Of a stretch of 45,635 bases of DNA, positions 9,200-17,217 are shown one piece after another. The DNA is from Sphingomonas sp. (GTDB taxonomy: Bacteria > Pseudomonadota > Alphaproteobacteria > Sphingomonadales > Sphingomonadaceae). Under the pieces are notes generated by a model that did not search any database, had not been told where the DNA came from, and saw nothing but the letters and a program-made list of their open reading frames with translations. The translations under genes were made by a program, and so were the position numbers. The stretch spans positions 1 to 45,635 of the forward strand of contig JAICXO010000003.1 of NCBI GenBank assembly GCA_025980335.1. The letters run 5' to 3'. Position 1 is the first letter of the stretch; the number at the start of each line of letters is the position of its first letter.

Positions 9200-9604
9200 G
9201 TGACGATGGCGCGCAAGATTTATCCGTACTCGCTCGATCGCAAGGACGCGAAGGTAGCCGGCGTCTGCTCGACGCTTGGCGGCATGACCGGCGTCGACCC
9301 GACCTTCATCAGGATCGGCTTCGTCGCCGCCGCAATTTTCACGAGCTTCGTGTGGACGCTGGTCGCCTATGCCGTGATCGGCATCTATCTGACGGTCCAG
9401 AAAAAGCGCTCGATGATCGGCGACCGGCGCATGAGCGACTTCGACCGGATGGACCAGGTTTCGAGGCGCAAGCCGACGGTGCATGCGATGCGCAATGACC
9501 TCGACGAGACCGACCGCCGGCTGATGGCGATCGATCATCACATCAACACTCAGAACGACGAGCTGGCGCGCGAGATCGAAGCGCTCCGCCAGGAGGAGAA
9601 GTGA
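9200..9604 (+). CDS. pspC: Phage shock protein C-like (PspC domain)
   Basis: YPYSLDRKDAKVAGVCSTLGGMTGVDPTFIRIGFVAAAIFTSFVWTLVAYAVIGIYL; GTG at 9200 or ATG at 9206. Confidence 0.85.
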   Translation: MTMARKIYPYSLDRKDAKVAGVCSTLGGMTGVDPTFIRIGFVAAAIFTSFVWTLVAYAVIGIYLTVQKKRSMIGDRRMSDFDRMDQVSRRKPTVHAMRNDLDETDRRLMAIDHHINTQNDELAREIEALRQEEK

Positions 9605-9834
9605 TGGACCCGATCATGATTGCGGTAGTGAGCGTGAGCATCATCGTCGGGCTTGCTGGCGCGAGCGTCGCGGCGCTCAAGGGCTGGAACGGCTGGCTCG
9701 AGCTCAAGAAGATGGAGCTGACCCAGGTCGCGAGCGAACGCGGCCTCCCGCCCGCAACGGGGCGGATCGAGATGGCGGACCTCAGGGAGCGTGTCCGCAA
9801 GCTCGAAGCGATCGCCGCCGGCATCGACCTATAG
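9604..9834 (+). CDS. PspB-like small membrane protein
   Basis: MDPIMIAVVSVSIIVGLAGAS...ADLRERVRKLEAIAAGIDL: N-terminal TM plus C-terminal coiled coil like PspB; TGATG overlap with pspC. Confidence 0.6.
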   Translation: MDPIMIAVVSVSIIVGLAGASVAALKGWNGWLELKKMELTQVASERGLPPATGRIEMADLRERVRKLEAIAAGIDL

Positions 9835-9844
9835 GGCCGAGAAA

Positions 9845-9955
9845 CATCCACTCGCGCGCTTTGCTCCCCACGCGCGCAGCAGGGTTCCCATCGAAGCAGT
9901 AGTGGATGGGGCCCAGGCGAGGCGGTCCGGATCCCCTTCCCGGACCGCCTCTTTG
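9845..9955 (+). ncRNA. Candidate structured sRNA (unnamed) ending in an intrinsic terminator
   Basis: Long-range pairing CATCCACT (9845-9852) with AGTGGATG (9901-9908), inner GCGCGC/GCGCGC hairpin (9854-9859/9872-9877), followed by terminator 9920-9950. Could instead be the 3' UTR of the psp operon. Confidence 0.35.
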
Positions 9956-9958
9956 CTT
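9920..9958 (+). terminator. Rho-independent terminator
   Basis: Perfect 11-bp stem AGGCGGTCCGG-N9-CCGGACCGCCT followed by ctttgctt. Confidence 0.75.
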
Positions 9959-10307
9959 AGAGGCGCAATCCGAACTTGGGACCGGCCCAGGTCATCAGAA
10001 GATAAAGCGCGATCGTCAGCGCACAGCCAATCGCGAGCGAGACCCAGAAGCCCATTCCGTGCCGCAGAAGCGCCGGAATCAACAGGAACATCGGAAGCGA
10101 CGGAAGAACGAACCAGAAGGTCGCCTCGACATGCGCCGCCATGTTCGGGATGTCGGGCTTGTCTCGCCACAACCACATCATGCCGAGCACGGACACCAGC
10201 GGGAGCGACGCGATCAGCGCGCCGAATCCGGGATAGCGCTTCGCCACCTGGGAAACGATTGCGATGATCACGCCCGACAGAGCGGCTTTGATCACGAGAT
10301 AGAGCAT
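9957..10307 (-). CDS. DUF3147-family membrane protein
   Basis: 116 aa, four hydrophobic segments: MLYLVIKAALSGVIIAIVSQVAKRYPGFGALIASLPLVSVLGMMWLW... Confidence 0.7.
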   Translation of the reverse strand: MLYLVIKAALSGVIIAIVSQVAKRYPGFGALIASLPLVSVLGMMWLWRDKPDIPNMAAHVEATFWFVLPSLPMFLLIPALLRHGMGFWVSLAIGCALTIALYLLMTWAGPKFGLRL

Positions 10308-10424
10308 CGGCGTCCTTTTGCTCGCCAGTGACGCCGAAATGCAATCGGGTCGGACTGCCGCTTCTGATCCCTTCCGCGGAAACGCACCCTATATATATGG
10401 CGAGTTCAAGAGCGGAGACCTGGT

Positions 10425-11177
10425 TTGTCGGATCTTTCCAATCATCCGGAGCGCAAGGCGGTGCTCTACCGAATGGTAATGCCGGGCCACACCTGTCCAT
10501 GGGGGCTCAAAGCGAAGGACCTGCTTCGCCGGTCCGGATTCATGGTCGAGGACCATCACCTCACCAGCGCAGCGCAAACGGACGCTTTCAAGGCAGAGCA
10601 GGGCGTCAGGACAACACCGCAGGTGTTCATCGGCGGCGAGCGCGTCGGCGGCTATGACGACCTCCGCCGTTTCCTCGGCAAGCGCGTGCCCGATCCGAAG
10701 GCGACCAGCTACAGGCCGGTCGCGGTGCTCTTCGCGCTCACCGCACTGACCGCACTTGCAGCGAGCTACGCGGTTTCGGGCGAGCTGCTGACGGCGCGCG
10801 CATTGCAATGGTTCATCGCCTTTTCGATGGTCGTGCTGGCGCTGCTCAAGCTGCAGAACGTCGAAAGCTTCTCGGCCATGTTCCTCAACTACGATTTGCT
10901 CGCCCGTCGGTGGGTGCCGTACGGCTATGTCTATCCCTATGCCGAGGCGCTGGCCGGCGTGTTGATGGTCTCGGGCGCTTTGAAGTGGATTTCGATCCCG
11001 GTCGCATTGTTCATCGGCACGATCGGCGCAGTGTCGGTGTTCAAGGCGGTCTATGTCGACAAGCGCGAGCTCAAATGCGCCTGCGTCGGCGGATCGAGCA
11101 ACGTGCCGCTCGGGTTCGTGTCGCTGACAGAGAATCTGATGATGATCGGCATGGCGCTATGGATGCTGTGGATGTGA
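10425..11177 (+). CDS. Glutaredoxin-MauE/DoxX-like membrane fusion protein
   Basis: N-terminal glutaredoxin (YRMVMPGHTCPWGLKAKDLLRRSGF...TTPQVFIGGERVGGYDDL) fused to a 4-TM MauE-like domain with CAC motif; TTG start in track, ATG 10473 possible. Confidence 0.75.
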   Translation: MSDLSNHPERKAVLYRMVMPGHTCPWGLKAKDLLRRSGFMVEDHHLTSAAQTDAFKAEQGVRTTPQVFIGGERVGGYDDLRRFLGKRVPDPKATSYRPVAVLFALTALTALAASYAVSGELLTARALQWFIAFSMVVLALLKLQNVESFSAMFLNYDLLARRWVPYGYVYPYAEALAGVLMVSGALKWISIPVALFIGTIGAVSVFKAVYVDKRELKCACVGGSSNVPLGFVSLTENLMMIGMALWMLWM

Positions 11178-11193
11178 GGGACTACGCCAGCCG

Positions 11194-11511
11194 ATGCGTG
11201 CTATCCTGACGAAGCTGCTGTTGGTCGTGGCGCTGCTGCTGATGCCGCTCGCTATGGCTCCCGCAGCTGCAGAGGTGCATCACGGCCGCGCGGCGGCGGC
11301 CATGGCCGATTGCGACCGGCATGCGCCCACGCATCATCCGAAGAGCGGCTTGGCCGAATGCACGATGGCCTGTTCAGCCGCGCTTCCCGCGTCCGATGTC
11401 TTGCGCGACGAACCGCCGCTGATCCCTGCGTTGCCGGTTGAGCGAGCGGCCGCGCAGATCTTCGATGGACTGCGCCCGGAAACTGCTACGCCGCCACCAA
11501 GGACTGCCTGA
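11194..11511 (+). CDS. Small secreted His/Cys-containing protein, metal-cluster associated
   Basis: Signal peptide MRAILTKLLLVVALLLMPLAMAPAAAEVHH; CDRHAPTHHPKSGLAECTMAC. Confidence 0.6.
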   Translation: MRAILTKLLLVVALLLMPLAMAPAAAEVHHGRAAAAMADCDRHAPTHHPKSGLAECTMACSAALPASDVLRDEPPLIPALPVERAAAQIFDGLRPETATPPPRTA

Positions 11512-11548
11512 GCTTCGAAACTCCCCACCCGAACTCAGGAGAATTGAC

Positions 11549-11758
11549 ATGATGACATTGATTGCAGCGGCACTTGCCGTCGCGCAGCCCGCTCCCGCTC
11601 CCGCTCCCGCTCCGGCGCCGATGCCGCAGGCCCATGCCATGCCCATGAACCATCAGGAGCATGATGCGATCAAAGCCCAATGTTGCTGCGAGCACATGGG
11701 CGACATGCACAACATGCAGGCGCCCGACGGCCAGCCGCGCGAGCAGCACGGCCAATGA
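11549..11758 (+). CDS. Small Met/His/Cys-rich secreted protein (putative metal binding)
   Basis: MMTLIAAALAVAQPAPAPAPAPAPMPQAHAMPMNHQEHDAIKAQCCCEHMGDMHNMQ; RBS aggag. Confidence 0.6.
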   Translation: MMTLIAAALAVAQPAPAPAPAPAPMPQAHAMPMNHQEHDAIKAQCCCEHMGDMHNMQAPDGQPREQHGQ

Positions 11759-11764
11759 AGCGAG

Positions 11765-11794
11765 GCGAGGCGCCGCTCGAGGGCGGCGCCTCGC
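11765..11794. other. Perfect intergenic 12-bp hairpin (attenuator/terminator-like, no clear U tract)
   Basis: GCGAGGCGCCGC-TCGAGG-GCGGCGCCTCGC immediately upstream of the 11812 gene RBS. Confidence 0.6.
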
Positions 11795-11811
11795 TCCAGC
11801 GGAGAAATTTC

Positions 11812-13167
11812 ATGAAGACGACGATTGCAGCGAGCGTGAGCGCGTTTGCGTTTGCGAGCATGGCCGCGCCCGCCGCTGCTCAGATGAACATGCCTATGGA
11901 ATCACCGCCGAAGACGGCGGCCACGCACGTACCCCGAAGCGGTACCGCGAAGGAACCGATCCCGGCGATGGATCACTCGCGAATGAGCGGGATGGCACAG
12001 CACATGCCCATGGAAATGACCGGCGCACTCGGGTCTTATCCAATGGAACGCGAATCCTCCGGGACCGCGTGGCAGCCGGACTCGTCGGAGCCGATGGGAC
12101 TGATGGTCATGCGCGGCGACTGGACGCTGATGGGTCATGGGGTCGTGAACCTCGTCTACGATCACCAATCCGGCGCGCGCGGCGACGACAAGGCGTTCAT
12201 GAGCGGCATGTTGATGGGCATGGCGCGCCGGCCGCTTGGCCAGGGTACGCTGCAATTGAGGGCGATGCTCAGCCCCGACCCGCTGATGGGCCCGCGCGGC
12301 TATCCGCTGCTGCTTGCGAGTGGAGAGACGGCGAATGGGCGTGACCGTCTTGTCGACCGCCAGCACCCGCACGATCTCTTCATGGAGCTGTCCGCATCGG
12401 TGTCGCAGGACGTGCGACGCGGCAGCAGCTTCTTCCTCTATGCGGGGCTTCCCGGCGAACCGGCGTTCGGGCCACCGTCCTTCATGCATCGCGAGTCGAT
12501 CATGGACTCGCCCGAAGCGCCGATCACCCATCATTGGCTCGATTCGACGCACATCAGCTTCGGCGTGGTGACGGCCGGACTGGTTCTCGACCGCGTGAAA
12601 ATTGAAGCGAGCCGGTTCAACGGACGCGAACCCGACCAGCATCGCTGGGACATCGAGACGGGACCGCTCGATTCGACGGCAATCCGCGTGTCGTGGAATC
12701 CGATCCGCACGGTCTCGCTTCAGGCCAGCTGGGGACATTTCACCGACCCGGAGCAGCTCGAGCCCGGTGTCGACCAGAAGCGCTGGTCGGCAAGCGTGCT
12801 GTGGGCCGACGAGATCGCGCCGGGATGGAAAGCGGCGACTACGCTCGCGTGGGGACGCAAGATCGTCCGTGGTCATGGAGACGACGGAGTCGCCGCGGAA
12901 GCCTCGCTCAAACACGCGGCCTTGGCGCTGTTCGGACGTGCCGAGATGACGCAGAACCGCGAACTCACCGATGCGGAGGACGGTCCCGCCTATCGCGTCG
13001 GCAAGGTCTCGGTCGGAGCGCTGCGAGATTTCGCGGTCGCGGACCATCTCAGCATCGGCGCCGGCGGGCTGGTGGCGGTGAACTTCGTCCGGAGTCCCCT
13101 GCGGCCACTCTACGGTAGCGGCAATCCGGTCGGGGCAATGGGCTTCCTAAGATTAAAACTGAACTGA
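11812..13167 (+). CDS. Putative outer-membrane protein, copper/heavy-metal cluster associated
   Basis: Signal peptide MKTTIAASVSAFAFASMAAPAAAQ then MNMPMESP...MDHSRMSGMAQHMPMEM, beta-rich C-terminus; internal ATG preferred to ORF-track 11680. Confidence 0.65.
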   Translation: MKTTIAASVSAFAFASMAAPAAAQMNMPMESPPKTAATHVPRSGTAKEPIPAMDHSRMSGMAQHMPMEMTGALGSYPMERESSGTAWQPDSSEPMGLMVMRGDWTLMGHGVVNLVYDHQSGARGDDKAFMSGMLMGMARRPLGQGTLQLRAMLSPDPLMGPRGYPLLLASGETANGRDRLVDRQHPHDLFMELSASVSQDVRRGSSFFLYAGLPGEPAFGPPSFMHRESIMDSPEAPITHHWLDSTHISFGVVTAGLVLDRVKIEASRFNGREPDQHRWDIETGPLDSTAIRVSWNPIRTVSLQASWGHFTDPEQLEPGVDQKRWSASVLWADEIAPGWKAATTLAWGRKIVRGHGDDGVAAEASLKHAALALFGRAEMTQNRELTDAEDGPAYRVGKVSVGALRDFAVADHLSIGAGGLVAVNFVRSPLRPLYGSGNPVGAMGFLRLKLN

Positions 13168-13217
13168 GCGCGGCAGCGGGTTTGAACTGGGCGCGGTGCG
13201 TCGGCTAGGCAGGCGCC

Positions 13218-14117
13218 GTGGCCGGGCATCCGCAGTTTCATGACCATTCGCATGCGCCGGCGAGCTTCGGCCGCGCGTTCGCGATCGGCATCGTGCTGAA
13301 TGTGGGGTTCGTTGTCGCCGAGGTCGTCTTCGGCTTTCTCGCCAATTCGATGTCGCTGCTGGCCGACGCGGGGCACAATCTGTCGGATGTTCTCGGGCTC
13401 GTGCTCGCCTGGGCCGCAGCAATCATGGCGCGACGGGCCGCGTCGCCGCGTTTCACCTACGGGCTCAAGAAGGCGCCGATCCTCGCCGCGCTCGCCAACT
13501 CGCTGCTGCTGCTGATCGCCGTCGGCGCAATCGGCGGCGAAGCGGTCCGGCGCCTGTTCCATCCATCGGTGACCCAGGGCGGCACCGTCACGATCGTCGC
13601 GGCAGTCGGAATCCTCATCAACGGTGCGACTGCACTGCTGTTCGCGCGCGGGCGGCGGCACGATCTCAACATTCGCGGCGCCTACCTGCACATGGCAGCC
13701 GATGCCTTCGTCTCGATCGCCGTTGTCATTGCCGGACTCGCGATCAGCTGGACCGGGCAGGAGTGGATCGACCCGGCAATGAGCCTTGCCGTCGCCGTCA
13801 TCATCCTTTGGGGCGGCATCGGCCTGCTGAAGGAATCGGTGTGGATGAGCCTCGCCGGGGTGCCCAGCCGGATCCGGCTCGACGAGGTCGAAGCGGCGCT
13901 CGCCCGACTCGAAGGCGTCGAGGCGGTGCACGACCTGCACGTCTGGCCGGTGAGCACGACCGAGACCGCCCTGACCGCGCATATCGTCACGCTGCGTGCA
14001 GATTATCCCGATGCTTTGCTCGAAAATGCGCGGACCCTGCTTCACGACCGCTTCCATATCGAGCATTGCACGATCCAGGTCGAACGCGACCATCCCGCCC
14101 ATCATAGCGATTGTTGA
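13218..14117 (+). CDS. Cation diffusion facilitator family transporter (CzcD/ZitB-like)
   Basis: HDHSHAPASFGRAFAIGIVLNVGFVVAEVVFGFLANSMSLLADAGHNLSDVLGLVLAWAA...; GTG start. Confidence 0.93.
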   Translation: MAGHPQFHDHSHAPASFGRAFAIGIVLNVGFVVAEVVFGFLANSMSLLADAGHNLSDVLGLVLAWAAAIMARRAASPRFTYGLKKAPILAALANSLLLLIAVGAIGGEAVRRLFHPSVTQGGTVTIVAAVGILINGATALLFARGRRHDLNIRGAYLHMAADAFVSIAVVIAGLAISWTGQEWIDPAMSLAVAVIILWGGIGLLKESVWMSLAGVPSRIRLDEVEAALARLEGVEAVHDLHVWPVSTTETALTAHIVTLRADYPDALLENARTLLHDRFHIEHCTIQVERDHPAHHSDC

Positions 14118-14120
14118 CCC

Positions 14121-15317
14121 ATGAACGTGACTTATCTGGAATGCTCGCTCACCGGCGAACGCTACGAAGCGGGCGTGCCGCACAATCTCAGCAGCGCAGG
14201 CAAGCCGCTGCTCGTCCGCTACGATCTCGACGGGGCCAAGCGGACGATGACTCGCGAGAGCCTCGCGAGCCGCGAACCGGGCATGTGGAAATGGCGCGAG
14301 CTGCTTCCGAACGACATCGATCCGGTCAGCCTGGGCGAAGTCGAAACGCCGCTTGTGGCGCTGCCGAACACCGCGGCGCGGGAAGGCGCGTCGACTCTTC
14401 TCGTGAAGGACGAAGGGCGGCTTCCAACCGGCTCGTTCAAGGCGCGCGGCCTTGCGATGGCGGTCACGATGGCCAAGCAGTTCGGCACCGACCGTATGGC
14501 CATGCCGACCAACGGCAATGCCGGTGCGGCACTTGCCGCTTACGGGGCACGCGCAGGGATCGAGACCGTCGTCGTCTGTCCCGCGGAAACGCCGGAGACT
14601 AACGTGACCGAGACCGCGGCCTACGGCGCTCGCGTCTATGTCGCCGACGGTCAGATCGACGAATGCGGCGCGCTGGTCGGGAAGGGCGCTGCCGAAGGGC
14701 TGTGGTTCGACTGCTCGACGTTGAAGGAGCCGTACCGTCTCGAAGGCAAGAAGGTGATGGGCTTCGAGCTTGCCGAGCAGCTAGGTTGGGAGCTGCCCGA
14801 CGCGATCTTCTATCCGACTGGCGGCGGCACCGGCCTGATCGGCATGTGGAAGGGCTTCGACGAGCTGGAGGCGGTTGGGCTGATCGGGTCGAAGCGGCCG
14901 CGCATGTACGCGGTCCAGGCGGAGGGCTGCGCGCCGATGGTCCGCGCGTTCGAGAATGGCGACGAGTTCGCCGAGCGGTGGGAAAATGCTGCGACCGTGG
15001 CCACCGGCATTCGCGTGCCGAAAGCCGTCGGCGACTTCCTCATCCTGCGGGCGGTGCGCGAGAGCGGCGGCGCGGCCATTGCGGTTTCCGAAGAGGCGAT
15101 CCTGAACGCGGTCGAGGATGCCGGCCGCGACGACGGCTTCCTGTTGTGCCCTGAGGGCGGAGCGGTGCTGGCGGCCTGGCGCAAGGCGCTTGCGGAAGGG
15201 CTAGTCGGCCGTGACGAGCAGGTGGTGCTGTTCAACTGCGCGAACGGCAACAAATACCCGCTGCCGGACCGGTCGAAGCGGCTGAAACTGGCGGAGGCTA
15301 CGGCGTCCCGGCTCTGA
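14121..15317 (+). CDS. thrC: Threonine synthase
   Basis: MNVTYLECSLTGERYEAGVPHNLSSAGKPLLVRYDL...LLVKDEGRLPTGSFKARGLAMAV; PLP lysine in GSFKARG. Confidence 0.88.
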   Translation: MNVTYLECSLTGERYEAGVPHNLSSAGKPLLVRYDLDGAKRTMTRESLASREPGMWKWRELLPNDIDPVSLGEVETPLVALPNTAAREGASTLLVKDEGRLPTGSFKARGLAMAVTMAKQFGTDRMAMPTNGNAGAALAAYGARAGIETVVVCPAETPETNVTETAAYGARVYVADGQIDECGALVGKGAAEGLWFDCSTLKEPYRLEGKKVMGFELAEQLGWELPDAIFYPTGGGTGLIGMWKGFDELEAVGLIGSKRPRMYAVQAEGCAPMVRAFENGDEFAERWENAATVATGIRVPKAVGDFLILRAVRESGGAAIAVSEEAILNAVEDAGRDDGFLLCPEGGAVLAAWRKALAEGLVGRDEQVVLFNCANGNKYPLPDRSKRLKLAEATASRL

Positions 15318-15406
15318 TCGTCATTCCCGCGAAAGCCGGAATCCCGCTCTTCTTTTGATGTCCTGCTGAAGGCAGCGGGAACCCCCGCTTTCGCGGGGGT
15401 GACGGA
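15318..15406. repeat. Dispersed palindromic repeat, family 1 copy A
   Basis: tcgtcattcccgcgaaagccggaatcccgctc...ggcagcgggaacccccgctttcgcgggggtgacgga; same family in inverted orientation at 19881-19954. Confidence 0.8.
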
Positions 15407-15430
15407 CCGAGCATAGCCCACATACGAGTA

Positions 15431-15459
15431 GCCCCGGCAAGTTTGACCTTGCCGGGGCA
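15431..15459. other. Strong intergenic hairpin
   Basis: GCCCCGGCAAG-N7-CTTGCCGGGGC. Confidence 0.7.
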
Positions 15460-15611
15460 CCATGCTTCGTTTGTCTTTCGACTCCCGAAGCACGAAATGA
15501 CCATAGCGCGATTGGCGGCACGCGCGAGTCCTAAATTGTCGGCCAGCCGACAAAAAGCGTGGATGGATCGGTGGATAAATCTGTGCGAATCGGCGCGACT
15601 CGGCCGCTTCA

Positions 15612-15650
15612 ATAGAAAGAGCCCCGGCAGGCTCTCGCCTGACGGGGCTC
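15612..15650 (-). terminator. Minus-strand intrinsic terminator-like hairpin
   Basis: Minus-strand reading GAGCCCCGTCAGGCGAGAGCCTGCCGGGGCTC followed by TTTCTATT. Confidence 0.5.
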
Positions 15651-15792
15651 CCATGCTCCCGATCCATTGATCCGCGTCATCAAACGGAGCCGATCCGCAG
15701 GCCTTTCAGCCCGGGTTCTTCCCCGGAGACACGCATCGGCGGTTCCGAAGCACGATCATAGAACCCGATTGCCCTATCTTGGTTCCGTCACC

Positions 15793-16584
15793 ATGACGAA
15801 AAAGCGCCGGCTGCGGATCGCAAGCTACAACATCAACGGAATCAACTCGCGGCTCGATGTGCTGACGCGCTGGCTCGGGGAGTCCCGGCCCGATGTCGTC
15901 GGCCTGCAGGAGCTCAAGTGCACCGACGAGGCGTTTCCGCACGAGTCGCTCGAGGCGCTCGGCTATTCGGCCATCTGGCACGGTCAGAAGAGCTGGAACG
16001 GGGTCGCGCTGCTGAGCCGCGTCGGCGCGCCGGTCGAAACGCGGCGGGCGCTTCCCGGCGATCGGAACCTGGAGCAGAGCCGCTATATCGAGGCGGCGAT
16101 ATGCGGAATCTTGATTGGCAACATGTATGCGCCCAACGGCAATCCGAAGCCCGGGCCCAAGTTCGATTACAAGCTCGCCTGGCTGGACGCACTCGACGCG
16201 CATGCCCGCGACCTGCTCGACAGCGGCGCGCCGGCGCTGCTGATGGGCGACTTCAACGTGATCCCGACCGAAGAGGACGTCTACAAGCCCGAGCGCTGGC
16301 TGAAGGATGCCCTGTTCGCGCCCGAAGCGCGGGAGCGATTCCGGAAGCTGGTGGCGCAGGGCTGGACGGACGCGATCCGCGCGCTTTTCACGGACGAGCG
16401 GGTCTATACCTTCTGGCATTACTGGCGGAACGCATTCCAGCGCGACGCCGGGATCCGCATCGATCATTTGCTGCTGAGCCCGAGCCTTGCACCCGCTCTG
16501 AAGGACGCAGGCGTCGATCGCACGCCGCGCGGCTGGGAGAAGACCAGCGACCATGCGCCGGTCTGGGTCGAGCTGGAGGTCTGA
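15793..16584 (+). CDS. xthA: Exodeoxyribonuclease III
   Basis: LRIASYNINGINSRLDVLTRWLGESRPDVVGLQELKCTDEAFP...LLMGDFNVIPTEEDVYKP...IRIDHLLLSP...TSDHAPVWVEL. Confidence 0.93.
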   Translation: MTKKRRLRIASYNINGINSRLDVLTRWLGESRPDVVGLQELKCTDEAFPHESLEALGYSAIWHGQKSWNGVALLSRVGAPVETRRALPGDRNLEQSRYIEAAICGILIGNMYAPNGNPKPGPKFDYKLAWLDALDAHARDLLDSGAPALLMGDFNVIPTEEDVYKPERWLKDALFAPEARERFRKLVAQGWTDAIRALFTDERVYTFWHYWRNAFQRDAGIRIDHLLLSPSLAPALKDAGVDRTPRGWEKTSDHAPVWVELEV

Positions 16585-16677
16585 GCCGCAAGGCGCCGTT
16601 CAGGCGCTTCGTGGCACAAACGGCCGTTCGCATTCCGACCGAGCCGAGATTGCGGTTCCGTCGCGGCGCGTGCAATA

Positions 16678-16691
16678 TGATAGCGCTATCA
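16678..16691. promoter_or_regulatory. Palindromic operator-like site TGATAGCGCTATCA
   Basis: Perfect 14-bp palindrome, 17 bp upstream of the 16709 start; shares NGNTAGCGCTANCN with four sites in the glycan locus. Confidence 0.55.
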
Positions 16692-16708
16692 GGAAGCAGG
16701 AATCCGAT

Positions 16709-17176
16709 ATGACGCGTACGGCAACCCGACTTTTGATCACCTTCGCCTTTGCCGCTGCAGGCGCGACGGCAGCAAGTGGCCAGGTGACCGGCCCGGGATC
16801 GGCGGCGCCGCTTCCGGGAACCGGTGATTCGACGAAGATCAGCCAAGGCAACCGCGACAACAATGCCGCCTACAACCAGCTGGTGGGTGCGAGTGAGGGC
16901 ACGCCTTCGAAGAAGGAAGAGCACCATTCGGCGCACCATTCAGCGGTGCCCGCGACCGCTGCCGACATCAGGGCCGGCGCGGCGCTTCGCGACATCAAGG
17001 GGACGCCGATCGGAACCATCGTTTCCGTGGATGCCAATCAGGCGGTGGTCGACACCGGCAAGACCAAGATCGGCGTTCCGCTGGTAGCCTTCGGCAAGGA
17101 CGATCAGGGGCTGCTCCTCGGCATGACGGCAGACAAGTTCAACGAGCTGATCGCTAAAGCACAGGCAGCGCACTGA
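16709..17176 (+). CDS. Secreted hypothetical protein, PRC-barrel-like C-terminus
   Basis: Signal peptide MTRTATRLLITFAFAAAGATAASG; GAALRDIKGTPIGTIVSVDANQAVVDTGKTKIGVPLVAFGKDDQGLLLGMT. Confidence 0.65.
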   Translation: MTRTATRLLITFAFAAAGATAASGQVTGPGSAAPLPGTGDSTKISQGNRDNNAAYNQLVGASEGTPSKKEEHHSAHHSAVPATAADIRAGAALRDIKGTPIGTIVSVDANQAVVDTGKTKIGVPLVAFGKDDQGLLLGMTADKFNELIAKAQAAH

Positions 17177-17217
17177 GTAGCGTAACGAGCCGCGCCTCAT
17201 CCGCATCGGCGGCGGGC

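Noticed and set aside
11438-11548. N-terminal extension of the small Met/His-rich ORF
   Set aside because: Overlaps the previous gene; a good RBS and signal peptide support the start at 11549.
17176-17190. gagtagcgtaacgag upstream of the cupin gene as a sixth operator
   Set aside because: Central AGCGCT is broken (one base missing), so symmetry is lost; too degenerate to count.
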